64,000 bases of DNA from assembly GCA_946406115.1 (NCBI GenBank), contig OX291545.1, positions 22,315,153-22,379,152 on the forward strand, written 5' to 3'. Under the pieces are notes generated by a model, which saw only the letters and a program-made list of their open reading frames with translations, ran no database searches and was not told the DNA's origin. Position numbers and translations under genes: made by a program. This stretch comes from Apoda limacodes (taxonomy: Eukaryota; Arthropoda; Insecta; Lepidoptera; Limacodidae). Shown piece by piece: positions 30,491 to 42,594 of this stretch (its first letter is position 1; each line of letters begins with the position of its first letter).

Positions 30491-31296
30491 AGTAGCTTAT
30501 AAGTTAACTTGTAAGTAAGTACTTAGGTTTAGCACTTCCTTTTTTAACCTGTCTTTGTTTATTTATAAGCGGTGTACAAAGTCCAAATATATTTTTTTTC
30601 TTTTTCTTTTCTTTTTCTTTTCTTACATCAGAGTACTCATCTTTACAATCTTGCTTGACTTGACAATGTAACTGAGATGAGATGAAAAACCATTTTTCGT
30701 ACTGCAATAAACATGGTCTGATAAATCTATGCAAATTAACAAGTTAATCATAAAACTCACACCGATTCTATCAGTAGAACGTTTTGGGATTTTGTCTAGA
30801 ACTACAAACTTCTACTAAAATCCTTTACGTCCATTTTCGTCCGTCATTTCCTATACTTGTGTTAAAAAATTTACAGGCAGATGTCTTATGTATGGTTATC
30901 AAGTAGCTCTTCCTTCGTACATACACCTAAGAAATGAATTTGATGTATATTTTTGATGGAGTTAGTAGCTTCGACGGTTAAATTTCTTGTGTTTTTGAGT
31001 CAAATGTGTGCTACTTTTTCGTAAAACAAACGTTTTGAAATTGTAGTTATATGATGATTGGCAGATTTTTGTGTATAAAATTGGTAAATAGTTACGGTAT
31101 CCTACCGTTGTCTGTATGTTTGACAGAAACCTGTTGGCATGTTTTTTTAACCGACTTTTTTATTAAATACAATATTTACCGCATCTAAAATATAAAAAAT
31201 ACCAGTCAATATAAAAAATTCTGCTCACTGCTTCATAGTGCTTTTGATGTATAGTGTAATTTTTTTGGAGCATTTGATGTATAGGGTAATATTTTA
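30491..31296. other. Unassigned sequence with a CTTTT-rich tract
   Basis: A (CTTTT)n-like tract lies at 30588-30622. No gene was recognised. Confidence 0.45.
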
Positions 31297-31430
31297 CACG
31301 CATGTTTGAGAAAAGCACTATACAAGCCTTGGCAACAACTGAGCATAACCGGACTTTGTGATGCGTGCCTCGGCCCGCATACTCAAGTTGGCCCGGTTAT
31401 GCTGCGTTTGCGGGCCGCGGCAGTAATGTA
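31297..31430 (+). repeat. Foldback repeat, copy 1 (copy 2 at 57763-57884)
   Basis: TACACGCATGTTTGAGAAAA-like start, then GAGCATAACCGGACT and, 40 bases on, GGCCCGGTTATGCTGC, so the centre forms a hairpin. It ends TGCGGGCCGCGG. Copy 2 has the same order. Confidence 0.75.
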
Positions 31431-31773
31431 CTTTTCTGAAGGTGGTCATTTATGGTGGTTAAGATGATACCTTGCTATCCGAACCAGTGTTGCTGCGATG
31501 GGCTCACCACATGTCATGCAGGACTAAAGTTGTTGTTGAAAAGAGGTTGAGCCACACATTATGATGCTGGTGAGTGTACAACCGCTGGTTACCCTCTTCT
31601 GGGAATTTAAGCTGTGATGATATACATACATACATACATATAGCTATTAATATATATCAAAAGAGCAAGATTAAATATAGTAATAAATAATAAGACTATT
31701 TTATAACAATTTGTTGTGTAAGTTATTCAGTTTAATTTTTATAAAGCCATTATATAATATAATTTATTTACTA

Positions 31774-31925
31774 CAGTATGGGGTTCTTCAAGAAGGAAGT
31801 TATTAGATTTCTGAAGGGTTGGCAACGCATCAGTGATACCCCTGGTATTACAAGCGTCCATAGGCTAATGTAACCGCTTACCATCAGGCGAACCGTTAGC
31901 ATGCTTGCCACCATAGTGGTATAAA
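31774..31925 (+). mobile_element. LINE A 3'-end fragment
   Basis: CTACAGTATGGGGTTCTTCA encodes YSMGFFKKEVI, followed by GGCAACGCATCAGTGATACC and the family's short 3' UTR ending 'CTTGCCACCATAGTGGTATAA'. Confidence 0.85.
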
Positions 31926-31929
31926 TTGT

Positions 31930-32820
31930 CTATTCATATAAAATATCTATATGTAATTTTGAAGCATTGTCTCCACAATGTTGCCGCAGAAAATATTAAC
32001 ACAGAAGGCAAAGGGCGGCACCTCTTCCACCTAAGTTAGTTGCAAAAAACGTACGTGACTTAACTCGAAAGTACTCTTTGTCTCTGTAGAGTGAAATCAT
32101 AAAAATATAGCCTTGAGAAAATAACGCACGGAAAAATTAAGGGTGGTAATGATAATGTTTTCTACATTTCTTTTAGAGTCAATAATATGTAAAAAGCATT
32201 TTACAAATTATACTGTATTTCGGAAATGCCAATATTCTGAAATATCTAATTATTTCTTGGCACTTGTTGCTAAGTACATAAAATATACCTACTGATGAAG
32301 TGCTATTTCCCTTACCTATGTCTATACTATCAGTTTTCAAAACCAAGCCTGGCCTATGCCACTCAGCGATAGTTTTATAACTTTTTTGAACTTTCGGTAC
32401 AGAAATTACTGGGCTGTGGCATATGAACGTGTATAAAACAGAGTAATTAAGCGTTGAAGTTTGTGTTTAATGCACTTAAACATTTGATGAAAATTGACAG
32501 AAATTCTAAGGTGATTTTTTATGTAATTGTTACGCGGCTGCATCAGAAGACGGGTTATGTTTTTCGAGTGTATGTATGTATATTTACGGAAAAGCTCTGT
32601 AGCTTAAACTGTCGTCAGATTCTTCTTAATTGTGAGAGTACACCAGACACTGGGTAATTGAAATTCTTTAAAAATCAAAATAACTAATTTTATGCCTATT
32701 TTTGTGTGCAGGCTAAAAAAAATTGTTTTCAAGCCCCTCGGGATGGATTTCAAAATGTATAACACTTATATTAAAATAATCGAGCGCGATTAGGTGAAAA
32801 TTGAAAAAATATCACTAAAA
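31930..32820. other. Unassigned A+T-rich sequence
   Basis: No gene was recognised; a 67-codon frame at 32454-32657 has no recognisable similarity. Confidence 0.45.
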
Positions 32821-32823
32821 AGC

Positions 32824-32916
32824 TGTGAATAAAAATAAATAAAGAAAACCGACTGCAGATACATTAATAACCAAACAGAAATTAAAACATACTCAATATT
32901 TAACTATAAGCAGACC
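32824..32916 (+). repeat. Left arm of inverted repeat flanking LINE B
   Basis: AACCAAACAGAAATTAAAAC, ATACTCAATATTTAACTATA and AGCAGACC match the reverse complement of 36684-36770 with about a dozen differences. Confidence 0.75.
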
Positions 32917-33120
32917 GGAAGTTCAAATAGTGTGCTGATTGCTCCACTATATATAGTTGTTACCTTAAGAGGGCAATCTAAGCTAGAAAGCCATTTTCTG
33001 TACTACTACCGATGTTTATGTAAATGTACTCAAAATTATTACACAATGTTATATGCATTAATATGAAATACATTCGTTGTCTTAATTAATTTAGGCCCTA
33101 ATGATGCCTTGAACCTTGAA

Positions 33121-33471
33121 AATGAAAATGAAATGAAAATGAAAAATGAATTTATTTCAGTTCAACTAGTTACGTGACACTTGTTACGCTACTTCTTACA
33201 ATAGGTTACCCTGTGACGTAAGAAGCAGGCTCTCTGCTCGTACAATATGAAATAAATTATGCGGTTAGTAAGTGATTAAAGAATAAAAAATAAAGTTACA
33301 GTAGTTAGTTTTAATTTCCCTTCCATACCATGTTATATAGAAAAGAAATCGAATACAAATTAGTGCTGACATTTAAGAAGATCATACAAAAGTTTTAGCA
33401 GTTAAGTCTGTAGCAAAATATATAATAAATTTAAAATGACCTAAGAAAATAAAATTAAAATTAAATTAAGA
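33121..33471 (-). mobile_element. LINE B 3' untranslated region and tail
   Basis: Between the ORF stop and 33121 the minus strand carries a non-coding tail ending in repeated TTTTCATTTTCATTTCATTT units, a short-period tail typical of CR1-group LINEs and unlike the poly(A) tail of LINE A. Confidence 0.7.
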
Positions 33472-35699
33472 TCATACTTTTATTTCCAACAGTATTTCGG
33501 TTTCATTATAACTCAGAATACAGAGCCAGTCTAACAGAGTCTCCTTAAATTGTCTTAGAGTATATTTTTTAACATGTTTATGATCTTTCAACAGTTTATT
33601 ATAAAGAATGGGGGAGATAAAGTTGAAATGTCTCGCAGCAAATGCAGATCTGACACTATGTAGAGGACACTTCTGTACTCTTTTAAATGTTTGTGGTAGC
33701 AACGGAACGTACTTAGTATGATACCTTTTTAAACATTGAAAAACAAAAAGTTGGCGCACATTAAGCACCTTAGCATTTTCATAAAGTAATTTAGTTGGAT
33801 ACAAACGAGGTAAGCAGAGTAGTACTTTTAGTACTGCTCTTTGTGCTTTTTCAACTTCATCAATGTACGTTTCACTTGCACAGCCCCAAACGTAATACAG
33901 TATGATAGTAGAGACTGACAAAGGGCTTTGTATGTGTTAATTAGTAATTGTCTATCTGCTGCTTGTCTAAGTTGTTTAAAAATGAATATTAGTTTTCTAG
34001 CTCTCATAGAAATCATGTGTAAGTGCTCTTTCCAGTTCAATTTGTCATCTACCATAACTCCTAAGTATTTGATAACCGTGACACGAGATAGCACCTCACA
34101 ATTACAACCGGGCGCACAAGTTCCAACAATTCGATTACAAGGGAATGTGTGAATATGTAAATTTAAATCAGTTATAGGACTACACACTGAGGTCTTACTA
34201 AAACACATATATTTTGTTTTCTGAGTATTTAAACTAAGAAGATTGTCTTCTAGCCACTTACTCACTTGTATTAAACCTGTCTCAACCATAGATTTAACGG
34301 CGTTCCAGGATTTATCATGAAAAACTATTACAGTATCATCAGCAAACATTATTAAATCAGCATTGCGAAGCTTAACATCACAAAGTTTATTAATATATAT
34401 TAAAAACAGTGTTGGGCCTAACGTACTTCCCTGTGGGACACCAAATGTGCATTCACACATTGAACTAACATGTCCAGCAACTCTAACACACTGTTTTCTG
34501 TCTGTCAAATAATCCTTAAACCAGTCTAAAGCAACTCCTCTTATTCCACAGTTCTCTAGTCTCTTTAAGAGAATAGGTATGGATACTGTATCAAATGCTT
34601 TTTGGAGATCCAAGAAAACACCAATACAACGTTCTCCACCATCAATATGATTTGTGACTAAAGTGGTCAATTTCAAGACAGCATCCTCTGTGCACTTGTT
34701 ATTTCTGAAACCATATTGATTATCTGAGAGGTAATTACCTAATTCTAAGTATCTCTTAAGTCTGTGGTTCATAAGTTTCTCGATTATTTTTGAAAGAGTT
34801 GTTAGCAGAGAAATAGGCCTATAATTGGACGGGTCTTCTTTATTACCCGATTTGAAAATTGGACAGACAGAAGCAATTTTAAAATTTTTAGGAAACACCC
34901 CCGTAGTAAAACTAAGATTCGCAATATACGTGATAGGCTCAACCAAGTAACAATAAAACTGTTTAAAAAACTTTGAAGATAGTTTGTCATGACCTGAGGA
35001 ACAAGTTGGTCTTAAGTGTTGTATTATCTTATGCACCTCAGCTGGATCCGTAGGTGATAGAGACATCGAATCAACAGGCGTCTTAATTTCCTTTGCATTT
35101 TTAGCCAGTTCTCTTTCCGTTGTATTTAATTTGTGCAATGTATTATCCGCAAGATTTTTACCTATTGTAGTAAAAAACATATTCACCTCATTAAGAGAGT
35201 CTGTTTCTGAATCTGCAATTTTGAGTAGTTCAATTGATTGATCATTATTAACATTAATATTACATATCTCTTTTATAGCTTTCAATGTTTGTTTAGTGTT
35301 TCTTTCAGAATTACGAAGTAAATTTTGATAGTAACTTTTTTTAGCCTCTTTGATAATGGTATTACAAATTTTCTTATAGTTAATGAACTGTAAACGTAGA
35401 TATTCATTATCTGGTAATTTTTTGCTCTGTTTAAATAATCTATCTCTTTTTCTTATTGAGTTTACTAGTCCAGTAGTAATCCAGGGTTTTAGAGGTCTGG
35501 TTTTTTTAGGAATGGTACGTAAAATTGTGTTGTCTTCAATTATAACATTTATCTTCGCTACAAAATTATTATTTGCATCATTAACATTATTACAAGAATA
35601 AATATCACTCCAACTTTCATTTTCAAGGCATTCAGAAACTTTAGCATAGTTGATTACCTCTTTTGTAAAATGAAGATCTACATTTTTTTCAATTTGCAT
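33472..35699 (-). pseudogene. LINE B: CR1-like reverse transcriptase ORF
   Basis: The minus strand encodes a nearly complete ORF2 polymerase. Blocks in order: linker KKTRPLKPWITTGLVNSIRK (about 35510), SCSSGHDKLSSKFFK region, NYRPISLLTTLSKIIEKLMN, NQYGFRNNKCTEDAVLKL, GVFLDLQKAFDTVSIPILLK, TFGVPQGSTLGPTLFLIYIN and the catalytic FADDT at 34332-34346. A further block, KYLGVMVDDKLNWKEHLHMI, is the thumb. A frameshift near 33890-33910 moves the frame to the C-terminal segment (YYVWGCASETYIDEVEKAQR, KYTLRQFKETLLDWL). The RT motifs A, B and C look intact, so the copy is fairly young, but the frameshift and endonuclease damage make it inactive. CR1 grouping is by motif style and tail. Confidence 0.9.
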
Positions 35700-36355
35700 A
35701 TCGATGTTAAGAAATATGGGGGAATGATCAGTAAATTTATCAAATACTATAGTCCTACATTTATACTTTACTACTTACTTTGTCTAGTTGGTATATTGAT
35801 ACCCTGTTGCAAACCATGGAAAAAAACACAATTTAAATAATCGGCCACAGGGCCAGAACAGTTATTAGGCATAATATTAATATTGATATCACCACATAAA
35901 ACTATATTTCTTGTTTTAATATTTTGTAAGATATTGTCCAAAGAATAAACAAAATTTGAAGTATTTTTAAATGATGGGGATCTATAACAAGCAAGGATAG
36001 TTAAGTCATTATTTAATGTGAGCAAGAGACCAGTACAATCATCAAGTTTTGGTTCGATACACGATACATTACTATGCTGTTTCTTAACATAAACAATTAC
36101 ACCATCATTTTGATTGTATTCTTTTTTACTAGCAAAAACATTATAACCATCAATAATACGTGGTGTATAGTTGCTGTCTATCCAGCATTCCGTGAGTATA
36201 ATAACATCCATGCTAACACCAGTGCCAGAGAGAAAGACCAGGAATCTATCTAGGTTACATTCCGAACTACAAATATTTACTGTCATTATATTAAAATTCG
36301 TCTTATAGTTATTTTTAACTGAATTAAGTACAATACGACATTCTGGCTCATTATA
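35700..36355 (-). pseudogene. LINE B: apurinic-type endonuclease domain, truncated and deleted
   Basis: The minus strand reads NFNIMTVNICSSECNLDRFL, SMDVIILTECWIDSNYTPRI, GYNVFASKKEY, GVIVYVKKQHS, LTILACYRSPSF, NIVLCGDININI and ends GINIPTRQSK at 35771. This is the EEP fold that nicks the target. The catalytic Glu (LTECW) and Asp/Asn (GDININI) are visible, and FDKFTDHSPIFLNID (about 35755-35705, in another frame) holds the last Asp-His. The segment between TRQ and FDKF is missing, so a deletion and frame change separate endonuclease and polymerase. The 5' end of the copy is at about 36355. Confidence 0.85.
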
Positions 36356-36683
36356 TTAAAATTTTTGTATGGAATTTAACGTTTTAACTGTTTTGTAGAC
36401 ACATTTTTTAACTTTTTGCTACAACAACTTAAAGTCAATGCACTAGATAAAAAAAGCTACTTTAATTATTGATCAACTTTCATTACAAGCAAATGCTTTG
36501 AAAATTTGCACAGGTGTTGAAACAATGGTCACTTCCAGATTTTTTATTACTTTAAATTCAATAAATGATTTTATAACATATATTTTTTTTTAACTTTTAG
36601 ATGCTATAGTTTAGCCACAAAATTTGCACAAAAACGGTATTATAACGCAATCTAGCCAATATTGCAGTCTTAAAATGAGTTCA

Positions 36684-36770
36684 GTCTGCTTAAAGTTAAA
36701 TATTTGGTATGTTTTAATTTCTGTTTAGTTATTAATATTTTAGCCGTAAAGTTTTTTATTTATTTTCACA
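36684..36770 (-). repeat. Right arm of inverted repeat flanking LINE B
   Basis: GTCTGCTTAAAGTTAAATAT, TTGGTATGTTTTAATTTCTG and TTTAGTTATTAAT are the reverse complement of 32824-32916. About 330 bases lie between it and the LINE 5' end. Confidence 0.75.
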
Positions 36771-36774
36771 TTAC

Positions 36775-37665
36775 ATATTAACTGTATAGGTTTATATTTT
36801 TATTCATATTTATTGATAAAATGCCTGCGAATTGTTAAATAACCGTAGTTTGCTAAAATATATATTTATATATTTTTATTTTATATTTTTTTTTATTGAT
36901 TTAGATTTTATTTATATATACATATAGGTATGACTTTTCATAATTTATAAGAAAGATACGGCTTTCATCATTAATTCTAGAAGACCGCTTGCATTCAACT
37001 TAACTTTTCTGTTTAATATTTAATAAACAAGTCAGTCTTTTGCGACCCCGAATTTTACGACTCTACAATAAAACATGTCTCGGCATCCAAATTTATATGC
37101 GTACATAAAGTTTTATACCCGCGCGCCTTGCACCGTCGGCGGAGGTTTCCCTAATTGCGCGTGGTCATGAACAACATAGAACCGGGTTCCTTTCAGAGAA
37201 TCTATGGATATTGAAATGCTGACAATCAATATTTGCTATAAAATCTAACATTGGTTTAGTAATTAGTTTATTGGCAATATTTTTATAGTGATTAAAGTGA
37301 GACACAGTTTTTATCTGTCGTTGATCTGTATATTTACTTGGTTTGATTATTGCACCCGTATTGCGTATTCACCTATTAAATAATATTTATTTTCGAAATG
37401 GACAGTAAATAAATGATTTATTGCTGATTATTTTTTAAAAACTAAAAATGCAAACACTTTTTTAAAAGCAGGTACACGAATACGTATACTATTACATCAC
37501 TTTCCCCAAAGGGGTGATGAAAGGCATGACATACGTCATCTGTTGTGGTGCATAGTTAACGATCAATTATGATTGGCTTCTACTAGAAATCAACCATGGG
37601 ACCTTCGATATGGAAGTCAAAAAGTGTGTTATTAATAAATAACAAAAATGCACACAATTTCAATT
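36775..37665. other. Unassigned A+T-rich sequence
   Basis: No gene was recognised. A small G+C-rich block (CCCGCGCGCCTTGCACCGTC) lies at about 37118-37140. Confidence 0.45.
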
Positions 37666-37669
37666 TACA

Positions 37670-37815
37670 TAACACCGCTAAGGTGGCGAACAAGCACACG
37701 GTCCGCTTGATGGTAAGCGGTAACACTTGTAACACTAGGGGTATCACTCGCGCGTTGCCGACCCTTCAAAAATCCAATAACTTCTTTCTTGTAGAACCCC
37801 ATATTGTAGTCCTTA
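37670..37815 (-). mobile_element. LINE A 3'-end fragment
   Basis: The plus strand reads ACACCGCTAAGGTGGCGAAC, TGATGGTAAGCGG and TCACTCGCGCGTTGCCGACC, the reverse complement of the family 3' end. It ends within YNMGFYKKEVIGFL. Confidence 0.85.
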
Positions 37816-38039
37816 CAGAAAATTTTGATCACTATAATTAATAGTTTGCAAAACAATAGCCTAAATCAATTTAAGTGATGATTAAGTATTAAAAATAAAT
37901 TAATGAATTTATGGAATGAAATAATCAAATAATTAATTTAAATTTGTAATTTTTTTGTTTTATATCAAAATTCATTCTTAATTGAACTTTAATAATATCT
38001 TTAAAATGTCTTCTAAATCCATCAATTCATAATTTACTA

Positions 38040-38403
38040 GACTTTGCCAGCAGCTCCGCCCGCCCTAAATTCGGTTATCGGTGTAGGACTCCTGTATTTA
38101 AACTTTACTGAGATTTACTCCTTAATAAGCCCGCCCTAAATGCGGTTATCGGCGACTGTGATTTACTCCTTAGTTACACTAATGAAGTTTGCTATATCAA
38201 GCTGTAGCTATAGCTATAGTTCGTTTAAGCTCAGTTATAGTTATTCCCGCGGGAATTTCGGAATAAAAAGTATCCTATATGCTATTCCAGGACCTAATCC
38301 AAATGTATGTCAAGTTTCATCCCGATCCGTTCAGTGGTTGAAGCGTGAAAGAGTAACAAACATCCATCCAAACAAACTTTAACATTTATAATATTAGTAG
38401 GAT
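38040..38403 (-). repeat. Moth repeat ending in TTATAATATTAGTAGGA
   Basis: GGAATAAAAAGTATCCTATA, GTCAAGTTTCATCCCGATCC, GTTCAGTGGTTGAAGCGTGA and the end AACATTTATAATATTAGTAG form a family of short moth repeats; a plus relative is at 58915-59150. The 'CCCGCCCTAAAT(T/G)CGGTTATC' phrase occurs twice at 38058 and 38131. Confidence 0.6.
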
Positions 38404-38827
38404 TTTATTTTGTTCAGGAGTTCCTATATTAAAGCACGTTTAATAGTTTTTCTAGATTCAGCGCTACCCGGATTTAATTTTGGTGGAGAGTGCAAGTTTC
38501 AGTACTCTTGAATGTTTTAATGAGTGCCTAGACTGTTTTATAACTACATGCATACAGTTTATTGCTCACTAATAATATTATTAAGAGAGCTTATATGTAA
38601 GAAATCAGAGTGTATACTACGGTTTTTTTTTAAAACTATTAATCGTATTGGCTTAAAAAAAATCCTCTAGAGCACTAGAGGTTACAACGTAGCTCAAAAT
38701 ATTATTGTATCATTATATTTATTATTTTTATTGTTACTTTACATATGAGGAAGGTAACAAGAATGCCTGTTATTTATTTTATTGGCTCATTAATATTTAT
38801 AGGTTATTTATTTAATTATTCATTGGC

Positions 38828-38955
38828 CAGACTTGTGTCTCGGTAGCTCAATTGGTAGAGAACTTACACAGACTTTAAGGATAGTTGCAGGTTCAAGTCC
38901 TGGCTGGTTAATTTTTGGCTGCATTTTTGCTATGAAAATATTTATTTTCATCGAT
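38828..38955 (+). mobile_element. tRNA-derived SINE (family S2), copy 1
   Basis: CTCGGTAGCTCAATTGGTAG (A box) and AGGTTCAAGTCCTGG (B box) sit in tRNA-like spacing, followed by GGCTGCATTTTTGCTATGAA and AATATTTATTT. The same tail follows both other copies (40755-40880 and 48300-48435), so this is a SINE and not a functional tRNA gene. Confidence 0.8.
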
Positions 38956-40750
38956 GTATTATATGAGCACTTACGATTTTATTATTAATACGAGTATGTT
39001 TTATTTCCAATCCGATTTAAAAAAGACATCGCAATAACATCTTTATGAATGAATATGAATGTAATGAACTACACCTCTAGTAAATTTCAACGCTGAAGAC
39101 AAAATAACCACCGAATACAGTGACTGTAAAATGCACAAGGGCAGCAGATCTTGGTTTGACTACATAACAGTGCTAAAAATGCAGTTTCTAGGTAACAATT
39201 TCAATTAAAGCCCAAAAATAGAGTGTCAGATTTTTTCTAACTTTTCAAATAGGCAAATTATTTTTATATTAGCAAATTCACTTCATTAAGGTTTGAACTG
39301 TAGCATAAATTTTTTTCATGTCAAAAAGTTAACTCAGGACTGTAACAAAAAATTACTAATTAAATTCTTGCAAACTAAACTTTTTTGGGTATCACCTAAA
39401 ATAAACCTGCAAAAATAATAGTGAAGCTAAACAATTTCTACAACCTGTAACTGCTTATTTTCTTCTTTTTTCCTTATTATGTCAGAAATGACATCTATTC
39501 GTGTCTACAGTCATCCCACTGAATAATTTAAACTAACATCCCCTCACTTAAGATGCATTGAATAAATGTAAACAGAAGATTTAAGGCCGGCCTGAGAGAC
39601 CGACTGAGGAGCAAATTCAGCAGTTTGTATGCGCCTCGTCTCCAAACAGGCATTAGCACTAAATGACATCTACGAAAAATCTTCGCGTGAAATTCAACAT
39701 GGAATAGAGGATTACTGAATTTTCCTTGTTCTAGTTTTGTTTTGGCGAATTTTGATGTCATAAATATTTCTTCTATATTGTGAATTATTTCGGCTTTGTC
39801 TATAACCACTGTATTAATACTACACTGTATATAACTATATGACTTACAGATTATTTAAGTGAATTCAACGTTTTGATTTCCTCTGGTAATTGCGACCTAA
39901 GTATAAACGGTGGCGGTATTTTTTATGTGATTTAGAGGCTAGCTTTAGCTTACATACAATACATAGATATCTCGTGCTGCAAAGGCCTAAAAACAGACAG
40001 GAACAAGTTAAAAATTCTTATTTATTCAAACCGATATAAAAAGTAAAGAGATTATGTTAATAAAAACCAATGATCCTTTTATATTCAGAAGCGAAATATT
40101 TTGTTTTCTCCTACTTAAGGCGGGGATATTTAAGGTCTAGACCGTCTTTACGTAACCTCCCTCAGCCCCCGCCGCCACCGCAACATACGATCGCGAAGCC
40201 AGGCGCGCACTGCTGCGGCCGGGCATTTTATATTTTCTTAAAATCTTTGTGACATAGTATGAATAATTCCAGTACTAACACTTTCGCACTTTCCCGTACT
40301 AGCGCCTTCGAAAATGTTTTCGTCCACGCGATAGATATACATTTCACCTATCTACCTGACAATGTCTTACGTTTAATATTCAGATAGGGCTCATTTTATA
40401 ACTCTAAAACTCTACTTTTAAAAAAAAAAAACTTAGAAATTGAAAAAAATGGAATAATCGATAATTTTTACTTTGTAAACAATAATATTTTGTTTAATAA
40501 TCATTAAAAAAGTGTACGTTATTGTTTAAATTTTTAAATAAACTCACTACACCAATGTATTTTGCTGAAAAAAAATGAAATGAGTCATTCGATTTTGCTC
40601 ACTGAATTTGGACAGCAAAACTATCCTTTTCGTGCTGGTGAGGTGAAAAATACTTTTACACTTTTGGATTTCTTTTTTTAAATAGAACAAACGAATTCAT
40701 ATTTTAATTTTTTAATTAGGTTTACATCTTCATGATATTTGGCAATTTAA
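38956..40750. other. Unassigned sequence, with a G+C-rich patch
   Basis: No gene was recognised. A 93-codon minus frame (39528-39809) has no recognisable similarity. A G+C-rich patch at 40140-40225 includes CAGCCCCCGCCGCCACCGC. Confidence 0.45.
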
Positions 40751-40754
40751 ATAA

Positions 40755-40880
40755 ATATTTTCATAGCAAAGGTGCACTCAAGAGATTAACCCTGAGCCAG
40801 GATTCGAATCTGCAAGAAACCTTACAGTCCGTGTTCTGCCAATTGAGCTATCAAGGCACAAGTCTGGTCAATAAAAAACT
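40755..40880 (-). mobile_element. SINE S2, copy 2
   Basis: The reverse complement reads ACTTGTGCCTTGATAGCTCA (A box), GCAGATTCGAATCCTGG (B box), then the tail TGCACCTTTGCTATGAAAAT. Confidence 0.8.
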
Positions 40881-41894
40881 ATTAATTCTATGAAGATTTG
40901 TAAGTTTGATGTACTAGGACTGCATAAGTAGTTGTATTTTTCAATGTTATATAGTAATAGTTTTTGGACATTAGGTATCGCATTATTTGCATAAGGGGAA
41001 AATTACTAACGAGAGGCTATTTTGAAGTCTAAGGCCGAAGACTTTAAATACTCGTGTTTGTAATTTCGGTACCGACCGTGTTACATAAAACATTTTTCAT
41101 CAAATTTATAAGTAAATAATTAAAAATATAAGGTAAAAAATAAATAAATTCGCCAACACAACTGAAATGGCGTGAATAGAAGTATAGACAACGCCACGGC
41201 TATATGTCTAAAGAATTTAAAAATGAATAATTTGGCTTAAAACTTCGCACGCTTCACGCGTAGTTCATATCTTGAACCACAGATGTCGCTTTTATACATA
41301 CTTGATAGAAAAGACAGTACGTGGAGCGTGCGCGATGCATTACTATGTCATTATCGCCCGTGTGTTCTATGAACTCCCGCTTTCCCTTAAGGAAAGAAAA
41401 ATTTTCAAAGAAAAACCCGTGGGAGTAATTAAGGTTAGATTTAGAGTAATGTAAACCTGCATGCAATAACACACTGTTTACGAATAAGTGTGATGAAATT
41501 AAACGTAAAGCCTATTTAGGAGCAAGCAAAATTAATAGAATAACAGTGAAAAATTCAATATATTTCGTAACTCACATCTATATCACCTGAAAGACATCGT
41601 GTCAAACAGCAGACAAGAAGGTGTTGTAGGATATTGCCCGTATTCGAGCACGGAGTGTAGGACCCTCGTCAAAGTCACGCCTCATTGACTCCTTCCTAGT
41701 ATCAGCTATAAAGCTTAAGCACTCATATTTACTTTGGAATACTTCGTTTTATATCGAAATGTTTTTCAGACATCCTCGGTAAAAATGTTTAAGTTTTACA
41801 TAATCTGTCTCTTATGCACAGTCTTATAAAAATATAGCCTTCTTAATTTAACTAAAATTGCCTTGCAAAAAAAAACAAAGAATCCCTATTTTTT
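40881..41894. other. Mostly unassigned; one short shared block
   Basis: At 41650-41700 the string GACCCTCGTCAAAGTCACGC, then CTCATTGACTCCTT recurs at about 53230-53265 and partly at 58450-58480. No gene was recognised. Confidence 0.4.
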
Positions 41895-42590
41895 GAGCAT
41901 GTTATTCATGGTATGGTAGAGCATGTGACCCACACACAGCTTCTAAAATACCTAGAAAAACACGTTCCAGTCAAAATGACCGACATTTTGTCCGGCAGAC
42001 CCATACGAGCCGTATTGACGGTAGTTGCTCTGATAGCATGGACATTGATGCTGGTGTCCCGCATGGCACTGTGCTGTCTGCTGCGTATCAATGACATGTT
42101 GTCTATCGACAACATACATAACTATGCAGATGACAGCACTGAATTCGCTTAGTACACGGGCCGTGCAAACATCCCACATTCCGTTGTGGAAGAAAACCGC
42201 GGAAAACTTGTGTCCAAAATTACCCTGTCCAAGGTCTCTGACTTTAAACTTGTAACTAAACCCTACGAAGACACAAGTCTGCGCGTTTACCGTTAGAAAA
42301 ACCCTATCAATTGTGGTTTTACAATTCTAGAACATACCTCTTGTCATCTCCAAGGGCATTGGGATCCTTGGCTTTGGACCGGCAGCGATGTTCAGTGTCA
42401 AGATCATTTGGAACACGAGGTGAAGCTGGTGTCCAAAAACTTGTAGTTCTCAACAGAGCAAAGCAGTAATTTATTTCGGGGCGAGTCACAAGTTGTTAGT
42501 TCGGCCTCATATATTATTGCTACCATCTCTGCCAGGTGTACTTAGATACCAGCTTTACGCTTTTGACTCGGTTCAAAGATCCTTAATTTG
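41895..42590 (+). pseudogene. LINE A reverse transcriptase fragment with deletions
   Basis: Plus-strand frames give HTQLLKYLEKHV (matches MDTQLLRYLEVHD of the 16-17 kb copy), then the SFLS.R region in shifted frames, INDMLSIDNIHNYADDST at about 42088-42141, and YTGRANIPHSVVEENRGKLV. Thumb-region pieces follow to about 42585. Compared with the long copy, the QYGF/motif A block and part of motif B are deleted, and stops are frequent. Confidence 0.85.
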
Positions 42591-42594
42591 TTTT

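Noticed and set aside
38828..38905. tRNA-like sequence with good A and B boxes (also 40790-40870 and 48350-48420)
   Set aside because: All three share the same downstream tail (GCATCTTTGCTATGAAAAT type) and have mismatched stems, so they are SINEs and not tRNA genes.
39528..39809. 93-codon minus-strand frame
   Set aside because: No recognisable domain, no splice or promoter context, and frames of this length arise by chance in 64 kb.
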